Shown: piece after piece, positions 37,612 to 48,754 of the stretch
Numbering within the stretch: the stretch's first letter is position 1
Layout of the letters: the number at the start of each line of letters is the position of its first letter
NCBI GenBank assembly: GCA_000499405.2
Contig: HG738137.1
Location: 8,569,609 to 8,633,608, forward strand
DNA: 64,000 nucleotides
Direction of reading: 5' to 3'
Source: Onchocerca volvulus
Taxonomy: Eukaryota > Nematoda > Chromadorea > Rhabditida > Onchocercidae
Made by a program: the position numbers and the translations under genes
The notes under the pieces: model-generated
Database searches by the model: none
Told to the model about the DNA's origin: nothing
Seen by the model: only the letters and a program-made list of their open reading frames with translations

Positions 37612-38524
37612 GCACAATACTTCACTCAGCAGGAAATCGAAGGTAAAAATTTTATCAAATTTCGCAGAAAAAAGAAAAAAAAAAGTGACGAAATTAATTT
37701 TGCGACAATAGATGAATTGAAGAAAAGTGCTTGGAATTCAATTATTTCTCATTTTATAATTTTATAAAAACGATACGATTAAATTAGAATCATATCAAAT
37801 AAATTGGACTATCTTAGGAATTCTATTGAATTGGAAATTTCAAATTCAAGAAAATTTTGCTTTTTAGAATATCGGCAATGCTTCACATTATATTGCCCTA
37901 AAGGATGTGCGCAAAATGCATCACATTTACGATATATAATGCGCTGCCTTGGTTACACTCCAACTATACCCGAGACGATACAGTATTTTCATAAATATGG
38001 TAATAATTAAATATCTGATCTTCAGATAAAATGATAATATTATTTAATTGAGGAATTTCACATCACAACTAGATCAACATTGTTTATGTTTCAAATTTTA
38101 TTATATTGATTAGGGAACAAATTTTTAACAAATGTATTTAGAAAATAATTTTAAAATTTTATTAGAAAAATTTGAATCCTAAATGTGAATTAGATAAATT
38201 TCAGGACAGAAATTGAATTTTCCATCCTTTCTGGAAATTTTAAATCAAGAAAATCAGAAAATTGATCCAGTACAGGAAATTACTGGTGCATTTCGGGGAA
38301 TTGATCCCAAAAAGCAAGGTTGGATTACAGTACCTGAAATCATCAGTATTTTATCATCAGTTGGTGAAAAAATGTCAAGAGACGAAATTTACAATGTTCT
38401 TCAACAATTAGATATTATCGGTGGTCGAGTACCATTCAATTCATTACTGAATCTTATTTCGAACTTCCGTACTGATTACACTTATTTTCGTGATGACAAT
38501 AATCGTTATGATATATATAAATAA
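37612..38524 (+). CDS. Calmodulin-like protein, CALML4/essential-light-chain type (5' end unresolved)
   Basis: Three exons in phase: 37612-37642, 37868-37999, 38205-38524; 160 residues as drawn. AQYFTQQEIEEYRQCFTLYC begins the first EF-hand helix as in CALML4 and myosin essential light chains; LRYIMRCLGYTPTIPE, LNFPSFLEIL, GAFRGIDPKKQGWITVPEII and LSSVGEKMSRDEIYNVLQQL follow in canonical order. The calcium loops have decayed: loop 1 is YCPKGCAQNASH, loop 3 (DPKKQGWITVPE) keeps only the first Asp and last Glu, and loop 4 (DIIGGRVPFNSL) lacks ligands. Calcium binding is therefore unlikely, and a structural light-chain role, for example on an unconventional myosin IQ motif, is a reasonable inference (human CALML4 is a myosin-7b light chain). 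An initiator Met was not identified; only a few N-terminal residues should be missing. Confidence 0.8.
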
Positions 38525-39142
38525 TTACGAAAATCGATAAATTATCAATGACAGTTCTAATAGCTGATTAAATCGTTAAATCGTACTATTAATTAAGAAA
38601 ACATGTTAAAAAACATTTCTAACTTGATTAAATTTAATCATTTTAATTTTTTACCTCTCATTTTGAATAAAAGGAATTTTTAAACACAGAAATATATTAG
38701 TTTTTGAACCAACAGTTTGTCTTCCTTTGCGGATAATAATGGCAACGATAATTCAATCGATTTTTCGAAGCAATGAAATTTTAAAATTTGCAAAATTCTT
38801 TGGAATTTTACTATTCGATTTTTTCGAAAAGTTACTCAATAAAAGCATATATCATCGATTATTATCCCAAGAAAGTATATCTACATGTTTGGCTTTTACA
38901 AAATATCATAATGAAGGTGATGAATTAAAATGAAGGCAGATAATATTTGATCAAATAAATTCTTTTCTATGATTATTCGTTATTGTAACTTAAAAATACT
39001 GATTAATCGCATAGAAAAATTGAATAATGCTGGTGATTTAAAAAAAAAAAAAAAAATTTTGAAAATTTTTACTTTTCATGAATTTTTTTATAAAACTCAG
39101 CATATCAAAATGGAAAAAAGAAGCTATAATGAGAAAGAACTT
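38525..39142. other. Convergent 3' intergenic region
   Basis: The region between the ends of the calmodulin-like gene (+) and GPAA1 (-). A+T-rich with an A-run at 39040-39056. An open frame at 38727-38933 is not supported (see rejected items). AATAAA at 38665 and TTTATT-type signals are present but not assigned. Confidence 0.45.
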
Positions 39143-42100
39143 TTATAGACGAATTACAGGTGAGGATGAAATCAGAACTGAGAAATTCCATAAAGGTAAC
39201 AAACAAATATAAATGAATGGAAAAAGAAAGCTGCCATATAAAAGATGACTTCTAATGAGATCCTTTGCTAAATATTTTATATGTGCTTCCGTTGGAATGA
39301 CATTGTGGAGTAAATAACGACATAATAAATATAAAACAAAAGGATGTAACAGGAAACCAAATATGGCTTTTAGCCGACAGATAAGTCTGAAATAAATGGA
39401 AATTTTAATTTCATGATTAGAAAGAAAAAAAAAATGAAATCTCTCTGCAAATTTAAAGCGAATCGAAAAATATTTCTGAAAATTTTAGAAACGAAATAAA
39501 CTTTAAAGGGAATTGATATATGCTAATTAGATTAATTTGACAATTTTAGAATTTCAATTAATGCACTCAAAAATAATCTTGCACACAATAGCAATGACCG
39601 GAATTTTCTTTATTTTTCTCTTGTTACATTTGCCAACAAAACCTATGAAATGCATTTAGATGTATTTCTATCTTTTATAAAGTATAAAGTCCTGTTAAAA
39701 ATTGCCAAATTACCGATTATGCATATCAATCGCAGTGAATAATATTATCAGTGGTGCGGCAATTAACGAAATAATGTATGCCAATGAAAAGTTCAAAAGT
39801 GATAATGGAGCGAACACAAAACAATAATCCAAATAAAAGAGAAATTTCAATGAAATACATTCTTTCTCGCTTCTGTAATTTAAACAATAATGTAAATCAA
39901 TCGGAAGAAGAGAACAAAAACTTCTACATCCTGGACTCCGAACAATTATATTTTTGCTCCGAACCAGTAAACTAGTAGAATTGAATTAGTAGTTAATTTT
40001 CTATATTATGCAAAGAAGCAGATATGTTAAGCATCAAAAATGCTCTTTTATTTGTTCCTTATTTATATATACTCAAGAAAATGAAATGAGACAAAAACTA
40101 CTTATCTCATCGTCTTCGAGATTAGGAAACTGAGTGATTGAATCTATTCCGTATTTTTGTTTTGTATATAAATAATATTTCACATATCAAAACTGAAATT
40201 TTAAAAACTTTCCAAAAGAACTTACACTGGAAAAAGAAGATACCATGGAATGAAAGCGGAAAATGACAGCAAAACCGTATAGGTATGATAATATTGTGAT
40301 ATAGCAACACTTCTAATAATACAATATTGGATTATTCCAACAACATGAAGAAGAACGAATGAATTTGGAAAACTAAATTCTTTTAGACTGAACCATTCAC
40401 GAAGTGCCTGAAATAAATAAATATTATTTTAAATAGCGCAACTTAATGGAACAGTTAAATGTTAACATCTTAAGTTTTCGTTGAGACACTGTTCATATCT
40501 TGTAAGTAATTAGATTAACACTAAGAAACGTATTAATCTATATAACAGGACAGATCAATTTTGATTATGGTTTAAAATTATAAGACAATTAAAAAGACAA
40601 AAAATTAAAGTTTTAAAGTAGTAATTATAAATTTGATGCGTTTTGCCATAATTTTTAGATTCATTAAAATTTAAATCATTTTAATTTTTAAATCAAGAAA
40701 TTTAATGCCTAGGAACTTTTCAGAAATTGATGCAATACAAATTATCTAAAATGAATAGAGTGTAGTGATAGCCAATATAAGATTTAATAAATTGAATAAA
40801 CAGAAATACAAAAACACACATACATATATGCAAACGCAATTGCAAACACAGATATCCCCACATAATAATAACAAACTTACCAATATTATTAGCGGAAACA
40901 AAATAAGACCAAGAGCTGGCATGTAATATGCTACAGAAAGAAAATTCCGTATATCCGCCATTATATAAAGGAAATATGACTGATGAAACTTTTCCAAAAT
41001 ATTATTTAGCGACCTGCAAAAATCCAAAACGCTAAATAAAAGAAAGTTAAGTTTAAAATAGCAGTTTTGCAAAATATACTGACAAAGTGATTACTTATAT
41101 AATTATTAAGTTATGAATATGTTTGAATAATAATTGTAAGCATATAATTGCTTAAAAATTCAAAAAATGATTGCAAGCAATGAACATGCCTAAAATTGAT
41201 CAAAAGCGCACTATAAAGCAAACAATCACATACGTTGTTCAAGTCTTTATTGGTAAATTATAATGAAAACTTTACAGTAACACAAGAGCTATCTTAAATG
41301 TTTAAAAATTTAACTACTTTACAGTCTTTAATCTTTCAAAATTATTTTAATAACAAAAAAGACAGATTAAACCCAAATCTAAAAAGTTAACCTTAATGCT
41401 CCTTCACACATTTGAGTTAAATCTGTTAGCGATGCATGTCCTTCCATGACATTTTTAGCATGTATGGTTACTGCTTGTATTCCATATGGTCCAAAAATGC
41501 TATGCAACCCTTCTTTCTCATTGAAGGCCTGAAAAATTTTTGAAAATACTAAAATATTGTCAATTATTCATTTAAAATTTGATTTGACCCGAAAATTGAA
41601 TTAAGTTTCCATAACTACATATATTGCAATTATGAAATGCACATTAAAAGAAATAGAAAACATAATACTCACGGAATATATTAATTCTAATAATCACACT
41701 CAGTTCACATAATCCAGAAAGCTAAATCTAATTTAAGCAATGTTAAGAAAGGATGTACCTGATTGAGCATAGCTTTACTTGCTGTTTCAGCAAAACTCCA
41801 CCATGATCCTTGATATCCATGATTAAAAACTTCAGGTATTAGACCAAATTTATCTGCTAATTTTGCCATCAAATTGATTAAATCCAAATTTGGTAATAAA
41901 CCATTGACCATGTTATGCTCAATATTCATTGTGTCAAATCTTGAACCTCTTGCTTTTACTGCAAATGCACCAACGATCGCACCGCTATGAAATTGTAATT
42001 TTTCGGACTGTAGAAATGAATGATGATGCTCGTGATACTGAGCTAGATATGACGTTAATCCGATCAGACCTTTGCTTACAAAAACGAACTGAATATCGCG

Positions 42101-43506
42101 AGCCCAATAAATCTGTTCTGAAAAAAAAAAAAAAAATCCATTTCAAGAGAACTTTAAATATAAACTATGTCATAGAAAATGATTTGAAATTAAGAGATTT
42201 ATACAAAAAAAAAAAGAAAAAACCTCGACAATAAGTTGCCAAAGCTAGCACTACAGCTAGTGCTTCCAAATCTGTTTTAGTCATTGATACGGTCACAAGC
42301 ATTGCTTCAGTTGATGATGAACGACTTGCACGAACAACGCCCACGACATTCATTCCGGATTGATTCTGGGAAAATGAAAAGTTTGCAAGAAATATGGTTT
42401 CCATTTCAAAATACAAATTTATTCATTCATTTTAAAGAAATATGTGGACGATAATCATAGAAGCTTTCCAAATGCGATGGATTTCGCGAGCGAAAATATA
42501 ACGAGCAATACTATAACACAAAATAAGATCTATCTTGTTTTGGTGAATAATGTTTGGAAACTTTTAAATCAAATTTTTTTTTTTTGATAAAGAAAGCCGT
42601 ATGGCAAACTGAACAATGAAGCAAATTTAACAAAAAATTTTAATTACACCAACTAACAATGAAAGATGGAAAAACTCCATCCATTCGATTTTACCATGAC
42701 TAGATCATTCGCTAAAAGAAAAAAAAAAAAAAAACATACAAAGCCTGGAAGAGTTACTGTAAACCGCAACGTCTGAGTCATAATACCATGAGCTAAGAGC
42801 TGCTTTTTAACATAATCAGAAATATCACTGTAAAAAAAAAGTCAGTTTAATTTAAAGAAAACAAATACCGTATAAAGAATCAATTCAATTCTATTAACAA
42901 CAAATAATAATATCAAGAATCACTAGAATTAAGAGATGTTCGTCAAGAAAAATATGATTTCAAATTGTACAAAATCAATCATTAATTAGTTGAATTGTCA
43001 GGCTTATCTTAGCTTAAACTAATTTTTCTATTTATTTTGTTTAAAAATTTCGGAAATAAATTCATTACGCATTAATAATAAACTATTAGAAGGTAGATGA
43101 ACATCAAACATTACGGAACACTCGTTTAACATCAGTGTAACCAACAATTAGACAATTATTTGTCATTCCTAATACTACAGCAAGATCAAATAAGAATTTT
43201 TGAACAAAATAAATTATAGTAACTTAATAAAAAAAAATATAAATATATATATATATAATACCGTTCAGCACGAAGTTCGTTGAGGAAAGTTGAAATTCGT
43301 TGAGAATAGCTAAATCGTTCGGTAACAAGTGCTGGAAGTAATGCATTCTCCGAAATTCTCGTATGTTCATTATATTCCGGTTGTATAACAATACCCATAT
43401 ACACTAGAGCTAATAGTTCACTGACAAAACAAATTTTCCACCATTTTGATATCAATTTTTCCACAATAACTGGTGGTTTGGCAATTGGTTGCGACAATAA
43501 ACGCAT
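39143..43506 (-). CDS. GPI-anchor transamidase subunit GPAA1 (Gaa1)
   Basis: Nine exons in phase: 43506-43262, 42827-42740, 42365-42224, 42117-41759, 41528-41392, 41013-40881, 40407-40226, 39872-39714, 39386-39143; 562 residues. GPAA1 is the ER membrane subunit that helps join preformed GPI to proteins. Matches to the family: MRLLSQP start with first membrane segment ELLALVYMGIVI and RISENALLPALVTERF; the luminal M28-peptidase-like domain (GMNVVGVVRASRSSSTEAML, EQIYWARDIQFVFVSKG, GLLPNLDLINLMAKLADKFG); KFHQSYFLYIMADIRNFLSV with MPALGLILFPLIIL; then several hydrophobic segments (LLNFSLAYIISLIAAPLIIL) and the end YGSFLFPFIYICLLPLWNFS. The start at 43506 is chosen because it aligns with the human MGLLSDP start; the frame is open to 43539 but without another ATG. 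PIG-U, another subunit of the same complex, is encoded 12 kb away on the other strand. Confidence 0.95.
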
Positions 43507-45276
43507 CACTGTTAATAGATTGCAATTTAAGAATGTCACTTAATGTGGCATTAATTAGCTATAAACGAAGTAGATTTCATCGCACAGATTTTATTTCCCA
43601 TCCAAAAATAACGAAATTTTCTATAATTCTAATTTCGTAAACATTTTCGAATTCTTCTAACTAATTCTCCTGATTCTCACAATCGTTTATCAATCACCGA
43701 TAATTACAGGAAAAATCATAAATGCTCAAATAAATCCACCTCTGCAAATCACTTCGCACGTTTCCAAGACTACTTTACAACAATTATAGAATTCTTTAAC
43801 CTCCCTATTCTTAAAATTCTAAGGATGTTCATTTTCGAAATTTAAATACTTTTTTTGTTCAAACAAGAACTTTACAAGAACATGACATATTCCAGCATTT
43901 CGATTGAATCAGTTTAACTTCAGCATATACAATTTCTTAAAAAGAATGGAGAATTTCTTCCTCGGAATATTTTGTATGTAGCATACAAATTTTTAACAAA
44001 AATTTTTGAAATAAGTAAGCTTTATCAAGTCTCGAAGCAATGCATTATCATAAATTAAAAATAAATAATGACAGTTGAAAGAATCAATTGTATACAAAAA
44101 ATTTTCCATTTGAATTATGCAAAGCTTGAAAAATAAATTACGATGTTCGCATTACTGTAACTAACATGTAAATATATTTACAACACTTGGAAAAAGAAAA
44201 GAAAAAAAAAAACAATGATTAATTGATTTCAAAAACTATTCATTACACAAATTTATCTAATTTGAGAATTTTTTTTTTTACAAATAACGTTATTTTTAGT
44301 CACTGCCGTAAATATGTCACATCAAGAAATCGAGATACATTACTATTTAACACAAATGACTCACCGAAATATTTGTCTAAAATAACTTCATACCTATATC
44401 TGAAAAATATTTCAAATAAGTTTCACATAGGAAATTTTTTAAATTCAATAAAAATTATCATTCATATTGAAGATAAAAACTGGAATTTTACTCTTTTTCT
44501 GATTAACAAATTTGCAGTTTGAGAACTGAACATATATGATCATGTCTGGGAAAATCTATCTGGAGAAATTTCATATACATTTCCATACAAAAAGAGAATT
44601 TCTATCAATAAAATGATTTCATCATATCAAGAAACAACAAAAGATTAAAATACTAATGTGATGGCTATCAAATATTGTAAATCTGAAATAAGCCTTTTAC
44701 TCTCAGAAGCCTATAAAGAAAGATTATAAAAAAAGAATACAGGAAGATTTTTTCATGATCAACACAACTTACAATCAGTTTGCAGAAATTTCAGAGATCA
44801 GATAGGTCAGAAGCAACCTGGGCTCAAACATCGAGCTTAAATTATAAGAATCGTGATGTTTATTAACATAAAACTCGAAATAACAAAATATTTTTAAATT
44901 AAAAGAAAAGACATAAAAAAAAAAAATGCATAATAAATGTCGCACTGAGAAAAGACCAGTAACAAAAGCTTAATATGAACGAAGGATATCAAGAATTTTA
45001 AAAATATACATCTGTGTCACCATTTCAGGAAATAATTTACACAACTGACTGAAATAAACTGGAATAATGCAAAAACAAACTAAGTCATTTCATATTATGG
45101 TTCTTTAAAGCACATTTTTAAAATGGTAAATAATTTAGGCAGTACAATAATAAAAGCGACCACTAAAACTTGCATCTGAAACAGATCACTGACCTTTCCA
45201 AAATTCCGATTCAAAACCTTTGTGTGATATGTGATAGGCAACAAATATTTGCAGCATAAAACAACTGTTCCACTTA
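43507..45276. other. Intergenic region between GPAA1 start and DHHC stop
   Basis: About 1.8 kb containing the GPAA1 promoter side and the DHHC 3' UTR (both genes on the minus strand). Uniformly A+T-rich. A 99-codon plus-strand frame at 44223-44522 looks like chance (Asn/Ile/Phe-rich). No other signal. Confidence 0.5.
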
Positions 45277-48200
45277 TCAGACGGAATATTCAAATGCTAG
45301 CTTACTAAGATGAGGAGCTGCAAATGGATTAAACCATCGCAACGAAAATGGACCACCAAATATCATTTGTAAATTTTTCCAGCCATCTGGTCCTGAAAAT
45401 TTCGTATTTGAAATCAATTTCAAAAAATACTCATGATAACAGACATAAAAATTCACTGTCATGTCGGGTAGAAAATAAGAAAGTTGCTGATGACTGAATG
45501 ATTTAATTATGCTATTAGAGTTCCACTTCGCTCAATTATAGCTTCTCTGCCATGAAGTATCTTTCAGTCGTACCTAAGACAAAATTTTACAGTGATTTAG
45601 GCCATTATTCCATACAATTCCTCATTATTCCACACAATAAAATTTATTACTTCAGTAAGTCATTACTTACTGAAGCAATATTCAACATCTTAGACATTAT
45701 CATTTTTTACCAAAAGATAGTCGACGATACACATTAAACTATATTACTGTCAAAACCTTTACAAATGGGATAATGCAAAATTGATTTTCATCAGTGCTTG
45801 GAAAAATTTCATTTTTCTCCGAAATATTCCAATAGATTTACATACCAAAATTGTATTGTTCATTTTTCATTGATTCAATACAAGTCTGATCGTTGCAAAT
45901 CGAACTAAGCTGAGTACTGAACATAATAAGTGTGAATATTGCAAAAAGAATCGCTTCAAATATCAGAAATACAAGTAAAATTGCTGTAACTGGTGGTTCG
46001 AACAACGAACAATTTTGCCAATCACCGTTAACACATAAAACAAATTGCCATATTGCCCAATATATGGCATGTGTGGATAACAATGCTATGTACATCTATA
46101 ACAATTAGTTTTAAGATTCTATTATTAAAATGACAACAAACTCTGATAAATTATAGTTAGTGACTTTAAATATACTTAACCATGGATTAGTGTTAAGATT
46201 TACATCATCCACATATTGAACAACCCATGACATATGTCTGCTGCACTTTAGGATATTATTACAAACAATATAGTTTTAAAAGTCGTTAATCTAAATGATA
46301 CGAATACTGAAATAGAATAGGGACTAGTAATAAGTTCTAGAGAAGAGAGGAGAGAATTTCGACGAATTGAATGTGAAAAATTCAAAAGAAAATTTTATTT
46401 CTACTGCTCACGAAACAATCTTTACTAAAGCAAAACTTTCTAGAAAAATTCGTCATAAATCAGTCTGGTTATTTTTCAGCTTCACTCTTACGAAAAAATC
46501 AGTACCGTGAACAGTACGAAATATTTCTGATTTCCTTCACCAACACAGTTGTTTACCCATGGACAATGATGATCCATTCGTCTAACACATCTTCCACATA
46601 CACTACAATGATGCGCTCGTTCCGGTTTCACACTGCTACTACAACAATCAATTATTGAATCACCATTCTTTAAAACATAATTCATAAATCACCGACAACA
46701 AGACTTCAATTACAGTAATATTTCAATAACAATTACAGTAGTTCAATGATATTGTAAATTGTAAATGAGTAAAGAAGACGTCATCAGAAAAAAAAATGCA
46801 ACTTAAAAAAATTGCATAAAGCAAGTAAACGAAGTAAAATTCAAATGCAATAAAACAGTAAGAATGAAAATAAATGATCCAGAGAATCAACCAGAACTTG
46901 AACAAAACCCAAAGGAAAAGAAATATTTTGAATTAATCAACAGGAACTAACCACTTTGCGCATTTGTAGATTACACTTTTTCGCGTGAATTGTAATCGTT
47001 GTATATACTCATCAGTGGCATTACCTTTCGGCACAGCACCGGGATCGGTAAACATCGTTTTGATATGCGATGAGAATGCTAAGCACACAAGAATATGGAA
47101 AATGATAGCATGGAATGTTTGGTGGATAGCATATTTCGACCAAGATGCCATCATTACTGTAAGCACGCAAAATTCTCCATATAAAATGAGAAACCTGCAA
47201 AAAGAAAAGAAAAAAAAACTGTTGAATTCTAAAGAATGAAAATATATTATCGAAAGTATTTGATAAAAAGGAAAGACATCAAACTATGAATAGTATGCAG
47301 AGATAATAATCTCTTCGAGCTTCGAAATTTATCTTCACTCGACCTCGAAATTACTCAGAAATTAGGAATATTCTCTTCCAAAAATAATTAATTGAACAAA
47401 TAATGGATGAAAGGAAGAAATAAGGAAAATAGACCATATTTTTCAAATTTTATCTTCCAACTTGATTATTTGTACTTGGACTTTTGCCCGTTTTTCGGGT
47501 ATTTCCTGATCTTCTATTTCATTTTATGAATTGAAAAAAAAAAAAAAAACAATAGCTCTGAATGAGGTAAGTAGCTTTTCAATTCAAAACATATATATAT
47601 ATATCACATAGTGCATTGCTGACGTAAGCTTGTTTTGGCTATCTTTAGATAAAATTTTTTCTATTTTTGCGATATGTAAATTTTTTATTGACTTATCTAG
47701 CATTTTTGAATTTATTAACTCCCTAGCGTATGACACTATTGCTTTGCGATAGTTTATCGATCATAAGAGGTATTGAAAACATAAATTATTTTTTAATGTT
47801 CTTCCAACATTTAATCAAGATTAAAAAATCATATAAATTGTTTCCCTTACATTTTCTAATTCACTTATCTTCTACTTCTGAATTTTTTCTGAGCCATAGG
47901 TTTCCTTCTTTTTAATTTACCGTTTTTTCTAGTTTTGAATATCCCCGCGGATTTTTAATTCCAAAATATCATGTAAATTATTTTTTGCATTAATAAATTA
48001 TCCTTTCCTCATAAAAAATTCATTTTTTTAAAAATTTTATCGTTAACGTGTTCTGTTATCTTTATAATGAATGAAGTCACGTCGGAGGCACTATTTTGTA
48101 GGAATTAAACTTTCATTTGTGTTCTGACAGAAGTAAGGGAACATATTTGTATAAAAGAAAAAATGATTCAATCTACAAAATTCACATTACTTAATACAAA

Positions 48201-48754
48201 TTTCATAAAGATACTTAGAATTAAAGAGGAAAGAATAGGAAAAAAATGTTGAAATTCCCAGGCATTAAAAGATGAATATAACATAAATGATAGATGTTGT
48301 CGGAATACCGAAAGAAAATTTCATTCAGATAATTTGCAAATCCTTGTAGATATGTTGAGTCATTTCTTTGTTCTTAAATAGCCTTGTAATCCTTAACTAT
48401 GCCAATGTCTATTGTAGATCAGGCGCTAACAAAGGTGCCCTTTTCTATCATTTCATAAGGTATGTCAACGGGAGCAGTTATCTGGTGCGACTGAAGTTTT
48501 AAATTTCCTTTTATTCGCTAACCCTTTTTTAACTATTAACTTATCCAATTTTTTGTAATGAAGGTTTAACAATCCAAGTTTGAGGTTGTGCTACAAACAA
48601 ATTGAGGTACCCGACATAAGTGATACAATAAGTTTAAATAATTTAATCAAATCACGTGAATTGATTATGCATACCATGTGAAGACAGCGCACGTGAGACC
48701 ACAAGCGTCTCGCACACACCACGATACGCCGCAAAATCGTGTCTTATCATTCAT
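45277..48754 (-). CDS. DHHC palmitoyltransferase, ZDHHC3/ZDHHC7 (GODZ) type
   Basis: Five exons in phase: 48754-48675, 47194-46952, 46638-46506, 46095-45846, 45392-45277; 273 residues. This enzyme class S-acylates cysteines of membrane-associated proteins; ZDHHC3/7 act at the Golgi. Exon 1 gives [14 protein letters not shown] joining [11 protein letters not shown] (first membrane segment). Then a second segment and the family signature [20 protein letters not shown], then the Cys-rich zinc-binding domain with [20 protein letters not shown] and catalytic DHHC (about residues 130-133) in [20 protein letters not shown]. Two further membrane segments follow ([20 protein letters not shown] and [20 protein letters not shown]), then the C-terminal [15 protein letters not shown] as in ZDHHC3. 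The tail EYSV is a possible PDZ ligand, like the short hydrophobic ends of its relatives. Intron 1 (1.48 kb) carries an SL-like sequence on the opposite strand. An in-frame TGA lies upstream of the chosen ATG. Confidence 0.95.
48563..48665 (+). ncRNA. Candidate spliced-leader (SL) RNA gene, SL1-like
   Basis: Positions 48563-48584 match the 22-nt nematode SL1 leader at 19 of 22 positions: GGTTTAA is kept, differences fall at leader positions 8, 9 and 11, and CCAAGTTTGAG is kept. Position 48585 starts GT, the donor dinucleotide expected at the end of the leader. As in known SL RNAs, the donor can sit in a stem-loop: GTTTG (48578-48582) can pair with CAAAC (about 48593-48599), extended by CAA with TTG. 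A clear Sm site (AATTTTTGG-like) is missing; the nearest candidate is AATAATTTAA at about 48637. No upstream promoter element was recognised, and the 3' end given is a guess from the usual ~100-nt size. It lies inside DHHC intron 1, antisense to that gene. It could instead be a pseudogene copy. Confidence 0.5.

Noticed and set aside
38727..38933. Plus-strand frame of 68 codons after the calmodulin-like gene
   Set aside because: Base composition equals the flanks, no splice sites in phase and no family resemblance; probably 3' UTR.
44223..44522. 99-codon plus-strand frame
   Set aside because: A+T-driven composition, no acceptor or donor in phase, no family marks.
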